This document shows, one piece after another, positions 8,099 to 16,404 of a stretch of 64,000 nucleotides of DNA. The stretch's first letter is position 1. Every line of letters starts with the position of its first letter. The notes beneath the pieces were generated by a model. That model did not search any database. It had not been told where the DNA came from and saw nothing but the letters and a program-made list of their open reading frames with translations. Position numbers and translations under genes: made by a program. This DNA comes from CAYRJD01 sp965205925 (GTDB taxonomy: Bacteria; Actinomycetota; Acidimicrobiia; Acidimicrobiales; Poriferisodalaceae): the NCBI GenBank assembly GCA_965205925.1, contig OZ242183.1, positions 1,426,001 to 1,490,000 on the forward strand, read 5' to 3'.

Positions 8099-8812
8099 TT
8101 ACGACCTTGGCCCGAACAGTGCCGTCCCGATCCGTAACATTGTGCTGCCCGCCGCGACGGCTAACTCAAGATCTCCACTCATACCAATTGATCTGTGCAA
8201 CAAATCGTGATCGTCTGCGAAGCGGCGCACCTTTTTAAATGACGAACGGACCTCTTCAGGAGAACCTTGCGCGCCGATTGCCATCACACCGATTACATCA
8301 AGTCCAGTGTCGGTTGCTTGCGCCAAAAGATCACCCGCCTGATCGGGTGAGCAACCACCTTGGGATGCGACGCCGCTCACATTTAGTTGCAGCATGACAG
8401 TTGGCGCTAAATCGTTAACCGTGTTGCGTTTCGCTATTTCAGTCACCAATGATGAGCGATCTACGCACTGCCATACATGAACTATCGTCGCAGCTAGGCG
8501 AACCTTGTTTGTTTGCAGGTGACCGATGAAATGCACCTGAGTTTGAGAGGCAATCTCGGCTGGAACCTCCTGCCATTTGTTGGCTAGTTCTTGCGCGTAG
8601 TTCTCACCTACTTGCGTAAGTCCAATCGCATGCGCGGCTTCTATTGCCCAGGCTCCGAATCCCTTTGTAACTGCTAATACTTGAACTTCTGTCGGATCAC
8701 CACCTGCATCTGCAATGCGTGAGCGGATTTGCTCAAGGCGTTCAAGACACTGTTGTACAGCTTCGGTTTGCTCTGGGTTGGCTTGCTCAGCTTTGGATTG
8801 TTCGACGTTCAT
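8099..8812 (-). CDS. YggS/PLPBP-family pyridoxal-phosphate homeostasis protein
   Basis: This 237-residue, single-domain alanine-racemase-fold protein keeps free pyridoxal 5'-phosphate in balance and is not known to be catalytic. Residues 46-50 (AVTKG) hold the lysine that forms the Schiff base with PLP. GENYAQEL, HFIGHLQTNKV and SIGMSGDLELAV are the other conserved blocks; the last two bind the phosphate. A glutamine/glutamate-rich N-terminal extension of about 20 residues precedes the fold. The start overlaps the pgeF stop by four bases, so the two are translationally coupled. Confidence 0.93.
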   Translation of the reverse strand: MNVEQSKAEQANPEQTEAVQQCLERLEQIRSRIADAGGDPTEVQVLAVTKGFGAWAIEAAHAIGLTQVGENYAQELANKWQEVPAEIASQTQVHFIGHLQTNKVRLAATIVHVWQCVDRSSLVTEIAKRNTVNDLAPTVMLQLNVSGVASQGGCSPDQAGDLLAQATDTGLDVIGVMAIGAQGSPEEVRSSFKKVRRFADDHDLLHRSIGMSGDLELAVAAGSTMLRIGTALFGPRS

Positions 8813-9474
8813 ACAAGCTCTCCAGTGACCAATTCCACGCCCATGGTCATGCGCTCGGTCTCTCCTCGTGCACGATATGAAAAGTACCTGTCGTCGTTAG
8901 CAGCGGTGCAGGTGCGCAAGTCATAATCAACTCGCACACCGCTTTCGCTAAGAGCCGCCAAGGTGACAGCTCCAAGATCCAAAGCGAGTTCACCGTCGCT
9001 TGTGCTTGCTGCTATGCGTAATCCGTAACGCTGTACAAGCTTGTCTAGATCGCTGCGGCCAAACTCGTATTGGCTGGCGTGAATGTAAGGTCCAACGACC
9101 GCTCGTAGTTCTCTAATACCGGCCTGTTGTATGACCTTGACGGTTGCTTGCACAACGCCCGCCAGCATTCCTTTCCAGCCGGCGTGTATCGCCGCTACCA
9201 CTGCTGCATTGGACCCAGCGCCGTAGAGCGCTATTGGTACGCAGTCCGCTGTACGAATAAGCAGTGCAGCGCTTAGTTCGGTAGTCCAAGCAGCATCGGC
9301 TGGTTCGCCACACCGATCACCTGGCTTGTGGACTTGCACTACTTCACACCCGTGCTCTTGTTTTAACCAGGTTGTGGCTAAGACGCCAGTCGGCTTAGCG
9401 AAGTGGTCACCTCGCTGGCTAAACCAGATGCGACAGTTGGCGTTGGTTGCTACACGGCGGTGCAGAACTAGCAC
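8809..9474 (-). CDS. pgeF: PgeF/YfiH-family peptidoglycan editing or purine nucleoside phosphorylase protein
   Basis: Proteins of this family were first called laccase-domain proteins. They remove wrongly incorporated residues from peptidoglycan precursors in E. coli and show purine nucleoside phosphorylase activity in others. The 221-residue protein has the metal-site motifs HGCEVVQVH, RTADCVPIALYG and HAGWKGMLAG, giving the His-Cys-His set. The block often written GPCI..CYEVG reads GPYIHASQYEFG here, so cysteines outside the core site are replaced. The start is GTG at 9474, 12 bases after the ftsZ stop. The setting between ftsZ and yggS is the usual one. Confidence 0.92.
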   Translation of the reverse strand: MLVLHRRVATNANCRIWFSQRGDHFAKPTGVLATTWLKQEHGCEVVQVHKPGDRCGEPADAAWTTELSAALLIRTADCVPIALYGAGSNAAVVAAIHAGWKGMLAGVVQATVKVIQQAGIRELRAVVGPYIHASQYEFGRSDLDKLVQRYGLRIAASTSDGELALDLGAVTLAALSESGVRVDYDLRTCTAANDDRYFSYRARGETERMTMGVELVTGELV

Positions 9475-9486
9475 GACCGCAACTGG

Positions 9487-10563
9487 TTAGCGCAAGAATT
9501 TTGGTACGTCGAAGTCGTCGTCTTCGAGAGCGAAATCCTCGTCGCTTTCAGACCACAAACTTTCGCCCTCGCCGATGTCTGAGATAGGGATGGAAGACAA
9601 TTCGTCGCTAGAAGAACCTCCACGACCAAAACCAGTCGCAATCACCGTGACTCTTATCTCATCTCCCAGGCTTTCATCTATAACGGTGCCAAAGATGATG
9701 TGGCAGTCGGAGCTGCAGTGCTCTTGAACCGTTTGAGCTGCTTCGTTCACCTCAAACAGCGTTAGGTCTGGGCCTGCAGCGATATTGAGCAATACCCCGC
9801 GCGCGCCGGCAATCGACTCCCCTATCAGTTCACTCTCAGCAGCTGAACGAGCGGCGTTTATCGCCCGGTTGTCACCATGCGCTGTGCCTATACCCATGAG
9901 AGCCGTGCCAACATCGGTCATGATCATGCGCACGTCTGCAAAATCTGTGTTTATTAGGCCGGGCGTCGTGATCAATCCTGAGATACCTGACACACCTGCG
10001 AATAACACATCATCGGCCATGCGGAAGGCATCCAGCATTGATGTCTGTTGCGTCGCCATCGACAGAAGGCGATCATTTGGAATCACAATCAAGGTGTCAA
10101 CCTTCTTACTCAGGGCTTCAATGCCCTTATCGGCTTGCAGCTGGCGCCGCTTGCCTTCAAACGCAAAAGGCCTTGTAACCACACCGATCGTGAGAGCACC
10201 TAACTGACGAGCGATGTCAGCTATGACCGGAGCAGCACCCGTGCCCGTTCCGCCACCCTCACCCGCAGTAATGAACACCATGTCAGAGCCCTTGAGGGCT
10301 TGCTCTATTTCTTCGCTGTGCTCTGTGGCCGCCCGCTCACCAAGTTCAGGGTCACTCCCAGCCCCGAGACCCTTAGTGGTTTCACGTCCAATATCAAGCG
10401 TTACATGAGCATCACTCATCATCAGGGCTTGGGCATCGGTGTTAACAGCTATGGTTTCAATGCCAGGGATGGCTCCCTCAATCATGCGATTAACTGCATT
10501 GGAACCGCCGCCCCCAACACCGATAACTCTGATTGTGACCATGTAGGTCGATGGCATGTTCAT
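9487..10563 (-). CDS. ftsZ: cell-division GTPase FtsZ
   Basis: FtsZ is the tubulin-like GTPase that polymerises into the Z-ring. The 358-residue protein has the N-terminal GTP-binding segment GVGGGGSNAVNRM, the tubulin signature GGGTGTGAAPVIA, the NTDAQAL loop and the T7 catalytic loop NTDFADVRMIM. After a short acidic linker it ends in DDDFDVPKFLR, the conserved peptide that binds SepF and FtsW. The linker (about 30 residues) is short compared with mycobacteria. ATG at 10563 has AAGGAG upstream. The 105-base gap to ftsQ carries a good promoter (10638-10666), so ftsZ probably has its own transcription besides read-through. Confidence 0.98.
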   Translation of the reverse strand: MNMPSTYMVTIRVIGVGGGGSNAVNRMIEGAIPGIETIAVNTDAQALMMSDAHVTLDIGRETTKGLGAGSDPELGERAATEHSEEIEQALKGSDMVFITAGEGGGTGTGAAPVIADIARQLGALTIGVVTRPFAFEGKRRQLQADKGIEALSKKVDTLIVIPNDRLLSMATQQTSMLDAFRMADDVLFAGVSGISGLITTPGLINTDFADVRMIMTDVGTALMGIGTAHGDNRAINAARSAAESELIGESIAGARGVLLNIAAGPDLTLFEVNEAAQTVQEHCSSDCHIIFGTVIDESLGDEIRVTVIATGFGRGGSSSDELSSIPISDIGEGESLWSESDEDFALEDDDFDVPKFLR

Positions 10564-10637
10564 TGCGCTCCTTGAAATGGCACTAGCTAGATCTGATCAA
10601 ACCCACCAACACGCTCTCATGGCGCACCAACGCGGTA

Positions 10638-10666
10638 AGCATAAGTAGGCTAACTATTTGAGACAA
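10638..10666 (-). promoter_or_regulatory. predicted ftsZ promoter
   Basis: On the minus strand, TTGTCT (10661-10666) and TATGCT (10638-10643) are separated by exactly 17 bases. Each matches the -35/-10 consensus at four of six positions. The element lies between the ftsQ stop and the ftsZ start, leaving a leader of about 65 bases. The leader holds a TAGCTAGATCTGATC stretch rich in palindromes that could be an operator. A dedicated ftsZ promoter at this place is known in other actinobacteria. Confidence 0.5.
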
Positions 10667-10668
10667 AC

Positions 10669-11433
10669 TCAGCTTGCCAACTCGCCCAGCTCTCTTACCA
10701 CAGGCAGATGCGGAACCGAGACGTCAAGCTCAAGGACACGGCCAAAGCGGGATTGTTCATCCAGCTCGTCAAGCAGAGTCATGAGCGAAGCAAGTTTTGC
10801 CACCAGTTGGGATTCATCACCCAACGCCACACGATCGCCCGAAGATAGATCCAGCCAGATGTCGCTCCTTGGATCGAACCAAACTTGATTAAGTGTCGTA
10901 TCGGACAGCCTCAAAGCGGTAACGATGTCAATCAACGGCCTGGTTTCGGCTGATAAATATTCTCCCATTGTGCCGGCTGCGGCTATTCCCACTACACGCG
11001 GCAACGTCGGCGGAGAGTTCAACGGCTCACTAAGCACGCGACCTTCATGCGAAACCACAACCCAGTTACCTGAAGCATTCAATGCCAGTGCAACCGGGCG
11101 CTGTTCGGTTATGCGCACTGTCACTATGCCGTTCCATTCACGAGAAAACAGAGCATCCGCAAACCAGGTCAGGGTTTCGAGGGCTTCGTGAGCGACTTCG
11201 AAGTCAAGCCTTATCAACGCGACTCCCGGACCAAAATTAAGACTGTCCTCTACTTCGTCCAGCGTTAAGCGGTGTAGTCCGATTACATCAACTCGTTCGA
11301 CATCGGCAAGTGGAGAAAAGGCGGTTGCCACCAGAGCCGTTGCTGTCAATATCGCGAGGATCACAAATCCAAGCGTCCAGCGACTAGCGCGGCCTGCGGT
11401 TCGGCGTGCTTGATTAGCGGTCTGCGAAGCCAA
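10669..11433 (-). CDS. ftsQ: FtsQ/DivIB division protein
   Basis: FtsQ is a bitopic membrane protein that assembles with FtsL and recruits the septal synthase. The 254-residue protein has a basic N-terminus, one membrane segment (about residues 20-43), a POTRA domain beginning VERVDVIGLHRLT and a FtsQ/DivIB beta domain with TVRITEQRPVALALN and LPRVVG. The assigned start is TTG at 11433, overlapping the murB stop by 20 bases. No nearby ATG or GTG precedes the membrane segment. Both position (murB-ftsQ-ftsZ) and domain order are standard. Confidence 0.93.
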   Translation of the reverse strand: MASQTANQARRTAGRASRWTLGFVILAILTATALVATAFSPLADVERVDVIGLHRLTLDEVEDSLNFGPGVALIRLDFEVAHEALETLTWFADALFSREWNGIVTVRITEQRPVALALNASGNWVVVSHEGRVLSEPLNSPPTLPRVVGIAAAGTMGEYLSAETRPLIDIVTALRLSDTTLNQVWFDPRSDIWLDLSSGDRVALGDESQLVAKLASLMTLLDELDEQSRFGRVLELDVSVPHLPVVRELGELAS

Positions 11434-12421
11434 CGAAATGCACCTCGGTGCTTAGGCACACTCCAGTGCTCTCGTAAACACGTTGCGAAACAAGATCGAT
11501 CAGTTCGGCCACATCGGTGGCCTTACCATTCGGATCGGCCACGATGAAGTTGGCGTGCACCTGAGAAACGTGGGCACAACCAACTCTTAACCCCTTTAGG
11601 CCTAGTCGATCGATGAGAGCTCCAGCGCTTTGTGCGGGAGGATTTTTGAACACCGAGCCAGCGTTTTGACCACCGGGCTGGTTTTGTCGTCGCCAAGCAA
11701 CGATCTCTTTCAATTCCTGCTGGGCTTGCTCTGCAGCGACATGCTCACACATAAAGCTTGCTGAGATAACCACCTGATGTGGCTCTATGGCGCTGTTGCG
11801 GTATTTAAAATTTAGTTGCTTTGCGTCCCAGTCAGTGGTTTGCGAATTGGACAGATCAAACACGGTTGCGCTCAAAATGCGCGATGCGATATCACTACCA
11901 TGCCCGCCAGCGTTCATGCGAACCGCTCCTCCGACACTGCCCGGTACACCGACTGCCCAGCCCATGCCACCCAGCGCGCGTGCGGCACACTGTCGTGCCA
12001 ACACCGGTAACGGAACCGCGGCTCCCGCTTTCACCATGACTGGCACACCATCTGGCACACCGTCTTGTCTTTGCGGTCGTGTTAGTGCTTTTGCCGTCTC
12101 AACCCTGCTTATCCAATCGCTTGTCCAGTCGCTTGTCCAGTCGATCTGCGCGAAACGTTCTCCCAGATGAACCGCAATTCCGTTAAAGCCCGTGTCTGCA
12201 ACGAGCATGTTTGAGCCAAGTCCAACGAACAAGACCGGCAAGCTTGTACGTTGCGCAACCTCAGCCAGACGTCGCAGGTCGTCGGTGTCTTGCACGGTGT
12301 AGCCAACTGCAGCGGTACCACCTACCCGATAAGTGGTGCGAGCACCGAGTTGTGCCATAGGAACGGCTTTGCCTCCTAAGTCTGCAAGGGCAGTCTCAAC
12401 TGCATATGAATCAGCAGTCAC
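11414..12421 (-). CDS. murB: UDP-N-acetylenolpyruvoylglucosamine reductase
   Basis: MurB reduces UDP-GlcNAc-enolpyruvate to UDP-MurNAc using NADPH and FAD. The 335-residue protein has the FAD-binding blocks TTYRVGG, LFVGLGSNMLV and GVPGSVGGAVRMNAG. C-terminal NAGSVFKNP carries the Ser expected to donate a proton, and HANFIV closes the fold. The start GTG at 12421 overlaps the murC stop as GTGA. Two short in-frame 12-base duplications, giving DGVPDGVP and SDWTSDW, enlarge the region between the first and second FAD blocks. The active-site blocks themselves are intact. Confidence 0.97.
   Translation of the reverse strand: MTADSYAVETALADLGGKAVPMAQLGARTTYRVGGTAAVGYTVQDTDDLRRLAEVAQRTSLPVLFVGLGSNMLVADTGFNGIAVHLGERFAQIDWTSDWTSDWISRVETAKALTRPQRQDGVPDGVPVMVKAGAAVPLPVLARQCAARALGGMGWAVGVPGSVGGAVRMNAGGHGSDIASRILSATVFDLSNSQTTDWDAKQLNFKYRNSAIEPHQVVISASFMCEHVAAEQAQQELKEIVAWRRQNQPGGQNAGSVFKNPPAQSAGALIDRLGLKGLRVGCAHVSQVHANFIVADPNGKATDVAELIDLVSQRVYESTGVCLSTEVHFVGFADR
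12041..12064 (-). repeat. 12-bp duplication in murB (DGVP)
   Basis: The units tggcacaccatc and tggcacaccgtc (plus strand) differ at one base and encode Asp-Gly-Val-Pro twice. Confidence 0.85.
12112..12147 (-). repeat. 12-bp triplication in murB (SDWT)
   Basis: Three adjacent units, tccaatcgcttg, tccagtcgcttg and tccagtcgatct (plus strand), encode a repeated Asp-Trp-Thr-Ser. They lie only about 50 bases from the other murB duplication. Confidence 0.9.
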
Positions 12422-13872
12422 GCGTTCAGTAGTTCTTCTGGGAGCGTTGTGAGATCACCTGCTCCCAGCGTTAAACAGAGATCACCTGGCCTTAGAACGC
12501 CTTCTAGATATGACCTCAAATCGGACCAAGCAGGAATATAGGCAACCTGAGAGTGCGGATGACGTTCGAGCACTGCTCGCATAATTAAGTCGCCTGTGAT
12601 GCCCGGTTGCGGCTGCTCACCGGCGGAATAAATGCTGGTCAGCACGGTTAGATCAGCCTGCTCAAACGAATCTGCAAAATCGCGCCAAAGAGAAGCGGTG
12701 CGGCTGTAGCGATGTGGCTGAAACACCGCCACGACACGTTGCCAATCGCCATCGCGCGCCGCGGCTATCGCTGCGGCAACCTCCGTCGGCAGATGGGCGT
12801 AATCGTCAATGAACGTGATCCCGTTTGCCTCACCACGTCGTTCGAAACGTCGCGCAACTCCACCGAAACGATTCAGTGTTTCGCGAATCGGTTCGATTCC
12901 AGCCAACAGTTCAACTGCTGTAGCTACCGCTCCGGCCGCGTTCATTGCGTTGTGAAGACCGGGCAGCGGCAATGTAAACCGACCCAAGGAGGCTCTCTTA
13001 GCTGTGTCCCCCGCGCTATTGGTAGAACCGGGCGTTAATACCTCAAAGCTCACGCCTTGCCGATTACTGCGTACCTGGCTGACTTGGTAGTCAGCATCTT
13101 TATGACGTCCATAAGTAACAATGCGCGCACTCGCTGGCTTGCTCGTTGACTGGCTTAAGGCGCTTTGCGGAGCTTGCAACTGGTGCGCTAGTGAGCGTGT
13201 TTGTGGATCATCAATGCACAGCACCGCTAGTTCGGCTGCTGCGACAAACCGTTCAAATGCTTCATAGAGGGCTTCTTTAGTGCCGTAGTAGCCAAGATGG
13301 TCGGGCTCGATGTTGGTTACCAGCACGATTGGTGCATTCAACATCAAAAAGGTGCCGTCGGATTCATCGGCTTCAACAACGAACAACTCCCCCTCTGTAT
13401 CCCACACCGCGCTTGAGCCAATCTCATTTAGATCACCACCAACTAAAAACGACGGCTGTAGTCCAGCGCTCACCAAACACAAGGACAACATTGATGAGGT
13501 GGTGGTTTTGCCGTGGGTTCCAGCAACGGCAACGGTTCGTTTGAGATCACAGATGGCTCGCAAGATCTCGGCCCGCTGCCAAACCGGGATGCCCTGGTCA
13601 TGAGCACTCACAAGCTCTGAGTTGTTGGCGGAAATCGCAGTTGAATGTGCAACCACATCTACATTTCCGACGTTGCTGGCCGCGTGACCGATGCTGATCT
13701 GTGCACCCATGGCACGTAACCGCGTGATACCGAGCGATTCTCGTAGATCGCTGCCAGTTACATGGTGGCCCATTTCCGCAAGCACCACACCAATGGCGTT
13801 CATGCCAGCACCACCTGCCCCAACGATATGAACCGCTAGTGGTTCCGTAAGATTTATGCTTGGAGAGTTCAT
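12418..13872 (-). CDS. murC: UDP-N-acetylmuramate--L-alanine ligase
   Basis: MurC adds L-alanine to UDP-MurNAc with ATP. The 484-residue protein has the N-terminal Rossmann segment HIVGAGGAGMNAIGVVLA, the Mur-ligase P-loop AGTHGKTTTSSML, the carboxylysine/Mg region VVEADESDGTF and NIEPDHLGYY, and the C-terminal FQPHRYSRT. The start is ATG at 13872, two bases after the murG stop, and the end overlaps murB by four bases. All sequence hallmarks of MurC, as opposed to MurD, E or F, are present, including DDYAHLPTEV. Confidence 0.97.
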   Translation of the reverse strand: MNSPSINLTEPLAVHIVGAGGAGMNAIGVVLAEMGHHVTGSDLRESLGITRLRAMGAQISIGHAASNVGNVDVVAHSTAISANNSELVSAHDQGIPVWQRAEILRAICDLKRTVAVAGTHGKTTTSSMLSLCLVSAGLQPSFLVGGDLNEIGSSAVWDTEGELFVVEADESDGTFLMLNAPIVLVTNIEPDHLGYYGTKEALYEAFERFVAAAELAVLCIDDPQTRSLAHQLQAPQSALSQSTSKPASARIVTYGRHKDADYQVSQVRSNRQGVSFEVLTPGSTNSAGDTAKRASLGRFTLPLPGLHNAMNAAGAVATAVELLAGIEPIRETLNRFGGVARRFERRGEANGITFIDDYAHLPTEVAAAIAAARDGDWQRVVAVFQPHRYSRTASLWRDFADSFEQADLTVLTSIYSAGEQPQPGITGDLIMRAVLERHPHSQVAYIPAWSDLRSYLEGVLRPGDLCLTLGAGDLTTLPEELLNA

Positions 13873-13874
13873 AG

Positions 13875-15107
13875 CTACTCGCCGGGTTGTACGACTGAGC
13901 GGGGAATTTGCTTGGCAAATGTGATTGCCAGCTGTGCGACTTGCTGAGCCGATTGAGAGCTTGAAAAGCTGGCGCGAGGGCTTGCTGAAGAAGTACCACT
14001 ATCTGGTACGGCTTGGCGTGCGATTGCTAAGGCAGCGAAGATTTCAGACAACAATCTCTCAGCGTCAAGTTCGGCGTCCTTAACAATTTGAGCTTGACCC
14101 GTAGCTACCAAGGCCTCTGCATTACGCCATTGATGGTCGTTAGGCGCTCCCGGCAGAGGCACAAGCACGGCTCGTTTTGTCAGCACGCTGAGCTCGGCCA
14201 CAGTTGATGCGCCGGCACGGCATACGACCAAGTCCGCTGCCGCGAGCGCTAAGGGCAGGTTGTCGTCGTAACGAACAGCGCGGTAGGTCGTTTGATCTTG
14301 TGATCGCGCAATGGCTGGGCGATCATCCCAGTCGCGGTGGCCAACCACATGATAAATAAACGGACGATCTGTTGTTGACTTGGTATTGGTTGCGTCCGAT
14401 GCCTTGAGTATCTCAAGGGCTTGCCATGCGGCTTGGTTGATTCTCAATGAGCCCAAGGAGCCGCCAAAAATCACCACAGCAGATCGATCTGGCCAACCCA
14501 ACTCGTCACGCAATGCGCGACGTTGATTGCTGCCCCTTGACATGACGGACATATTTGCCAGTGCCGTTACCTCTGCTCGTACTGGATTTCCGGTCACTAC
14601 CTCTTTACGTAATCCCGTGCCCAAAACTGGTACGGCTGCAGCCTTGGCGAAACGGCTAAGCATGCGATTAGAAACCGAAGCGGCAGCATTTTGTTCAGCT
14701 AAGACAAGAGGCACCCGCCCCACGACCGCTCCAATAGCTCCCGGTAAGGCCGCATACCCACCTAACGACAACACGACCGCGGGGTGGAGTTTCTTGATTA
14801 GAAAAATCCCTTTAATGATTCCTCTCATGAGCGCCCAAGCTGCCAGCAAGTTTTTACCATTGACGCCGCGGGTCTTTCCACGGCGATTTATGCCGCGCCC
14901 AGGTAATGCCGTCAAACCAAAACCAGCTGCCGGCACTAGTTCCGCATCTAAACCTCGGGCACTGCCGACGAAGTGGATCTGATCACTAGGCCAACCGAGT
15001 TCTGTGAGAGCCTGCGCCACAGCTAAGCCGGGAACAATATGTCCGGCTGTTCCACCACCAGCTATCAGAGCCAAACCGGCTTTTGCCGGACTATTGCGGT
15101 CGACCAT
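13875..15107 (-). CDS. murG: undecaprenyl-PP-MurNAc-pentapeptide GlcNAc transferase
   Basis: MurG converts lipid I to lipid II at the inner face of the membrane. The 410-residue GT28 protein has the glycine-rich N-terminal loop AGGGTAGHIVPGLAVAQAL, GLTALPGRGINRRG, the second glycine loop FGGSLGSLRIN and the donor-binding segment CRAGASTVAEL. A Ser/Ala-rich stretch of about 35 residues near the C-terminus (GTSSASPRASFSSSQSAQQ) looks like a flexible insertion. It lies 13 bases after ftsW and 2 bases before murC. Confidence 0.97.
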   Translation of the reverse strand: MVDRNSPAKAGLALIAGGGTAGHIVPGLAVAQALTELGWPSDQIHFVGSARGLDAELVPAAGFGLTALPGRGINRRGKTRGVNGKNLLAAWALMRGIIKGIFLIKKLHPAVVLSLGGYAALPGAIGAVVGRVPLVLAEQNAAASVSNRMLSRFAKAAAVPVLGTGLRKEVVTGNPVRAEVTALANMSVMSRGSNQRRALRDELGWPDRSAVVIFGGSLGSLRINQAAWQALEILKASDATNTKSTTDRPFIYHVVGHRDWDDRPAIARSQDQTTYRAVRYDDNLPLALAAADLVVCRAGASTVAELSVLTKRAVLVPLPGAPNDHQWRNAEALVATGQAQIVKDAELDAERLLSEIFAALAIARQAVPDSGTSSASPRASFSSSQSAQQVAQLAITFAKQIPRSVVQPGE

Positions 15108-15120
15108 TGCCTAAGTCTGA

Positions 15121-15156
15121 CTAAGTCGAATTCTTAGCCGAATTTTTTGTCGAATT
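15121..15156 (-). repeat. 12-bp triplication covering the ftsW stop codon
   Basis: Three units, ctaagtcgaatt, cttagccgaatt and ttttgtcgaatt (plus strand), encode the terminal Asn-Ser-Thr/Ala-Lys repeats of FtsW. The outermost unit contains the stop. A further partial copy (ctaagtctga) lies just beyond it in the 13-base gap to murG. Confidence 0.88.
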
Positions 15157-16404
15157 CCTAGCGATGTTCAAGAGCATGCCAGCTGCTGCTGAGTTCACAA
15201 GCAATGAGGACGACCCGTACGACAAAAACGGCAAGGTGACACCACTAATGGGCAACAAACCAAGTACTCCACCGATGTTTACAAATGTTTGCAGCATGAG
15301 CCAGATAGTGATGCCTGCCGCCAGCAAGGAACCGAAAATGTCTGGCGCACGCCGCGCCGTTCCAAAACCCAAGATTCCTAGCAACGTCAGCAATGTCAGG
15401 AGCATCACACCTCCTAAAAAACCCATCTCTTCGCCGACAATCACAAAAATAAAGTCCGTGTGAGCGTTTGGCACCCAGCCCCACTTGGCCTGGCCAGCAC
15501 CCAGGCCGGATCCGGTTACCCCGCCTTGGGCTAGCCCTACCAAGTTTTGAATGGTCTGATAACCCGCTCCTTGACTCTCTTCGGTCGGGTTTAAGAAGCC
15601 GATAAGGCGAGAACGCCGATAACCAGCAGATACAGACAAAACCGCAGCACCCGGAACTGCGTATAGCCCTAACCGCAACAGATAACGACTCGGCACGCCT
15701 ACTGCGAACATCATCCCCGCTGCAATAGCAACCAGGATCAGCGTGGCACCCAGATCAGGTTGCAGTAGCACCAATGCGCAGCCTCCTCCCACGACAAGTA
15801 GCAATGGCCGCAAGCTGCGATGATTCACTGCCAACTCGTGATAGTGCTGTTCGAGAAACGCTGCCACGGCAACCACCAACGCCAGCTTCGCAATCTCTGA
15901 CGGCTGCACATTAAGGAGTCCAAAATCCAGCCAACGCTTTGACCCAGAAACCGTGTCGCCGATCAGAAGAACTGCCATCAACAACGTCATACTTACTGCG
16001 ACTATCGGAATCGCCAGACGACGCCAGAACTGGTAGTCGATGCCAAGGGTCACCAACAGCACAATCACCGCTAGTCCAACTGAGTAAAGGTGCCGGCGGA
16101 AGTAAAGCAGGGGTTCGCCGCCATGGTTGATGCCAACAATCGGGGAAGCCGATAGCACCATCACCACGCCTGTAAGCATCAACACCAGCACCACTGCCAG
16201 CAACGTCACATAATGAAGCGAAGGACCGCGCTGGCGAGAAGTACGGGTTGATCGCGACGTGTTTCGCACAGGTGAACGCGAACGTAGGAGGGGCTGTATT
16301 GGCCTGACGCTGTGAATGGCGTTCTGAGCTGTTGCAGCTGGGTTTCCTGTGGATGAACCTAGAGAGAACCTAGTGGCCTGGGAACGATCTCTACGGTTAC
16401 GCAT
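15121..16404 (-). CDS. ftsW: FtsW lipid II polymerase (SEDS family)
   Basis: FtsW polymerises septal glycan from lipid II together with FtsI. The 427-residue protein has about ten membrane segments after an unusually basic, Arg/Ser-rich cytoplasmic N-terminus of about 60 residues. SEDS motifs include GSKRWLDFGLLNVQPSEIAKL, LLQPDLGATLIL, GGVTGSGLGAGQAKWG and PFLSYGSSSLL. The catalytic Asp of the family would be the one in LQPDLG or the nearby extracellular loop, but I cannot place it with certainty. The C-terminus ends in an Asn-Ser-Thr-Lys repeat created by a 12-base tandem duplication that reaches the stop codon. Confidence 0.96.
   Translation of the reverse strand: MRNRRDRSQATRFSLGSSTGNPAATAQNAIHSVRPIQPLLRSRSPVRNTSRSTRTSRQRGPSLHYVTLLAVVLVLMLTGVVMVLSASPIVGINHGGEPLLYFRRHLYSVGLAVIVLLVTLGIDYQFWRRLAIPIVAVSMTLLMAVLLIGDTVSGSKRWLDFGLLNVQPSEIAKLALVVAVAAFLEQHYHELAVNHRSLRPLLLVVGGGCALVLLQPDLGATLILVAIAAGMMFAVGVPSRYLLRLGLYAVPGAAVLSVSAGYRRSRLIGFLNPTEESQGAGYQTIQNLVGLAQGGVTGSGLGAGQAKWGWVPNAHTDFIFVIVGEEMGFLGGVMLLTLLTLLGILGFGTARRAPDIFGSLLAAGITIWLMLQTFVNIGGVLGLLPISGVTLPFLSYGSSSLLVNSAAAGMLLNIARNSTKNSAKNST

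Noticed and set aside
8809..9474. Loss of active site in the PgeF protein
   Set aside because: The replaced cysteines lie in GPYIHASQYEFG; the His-Cys-His metal set in HGCEVV, TADC and HAGW is present.
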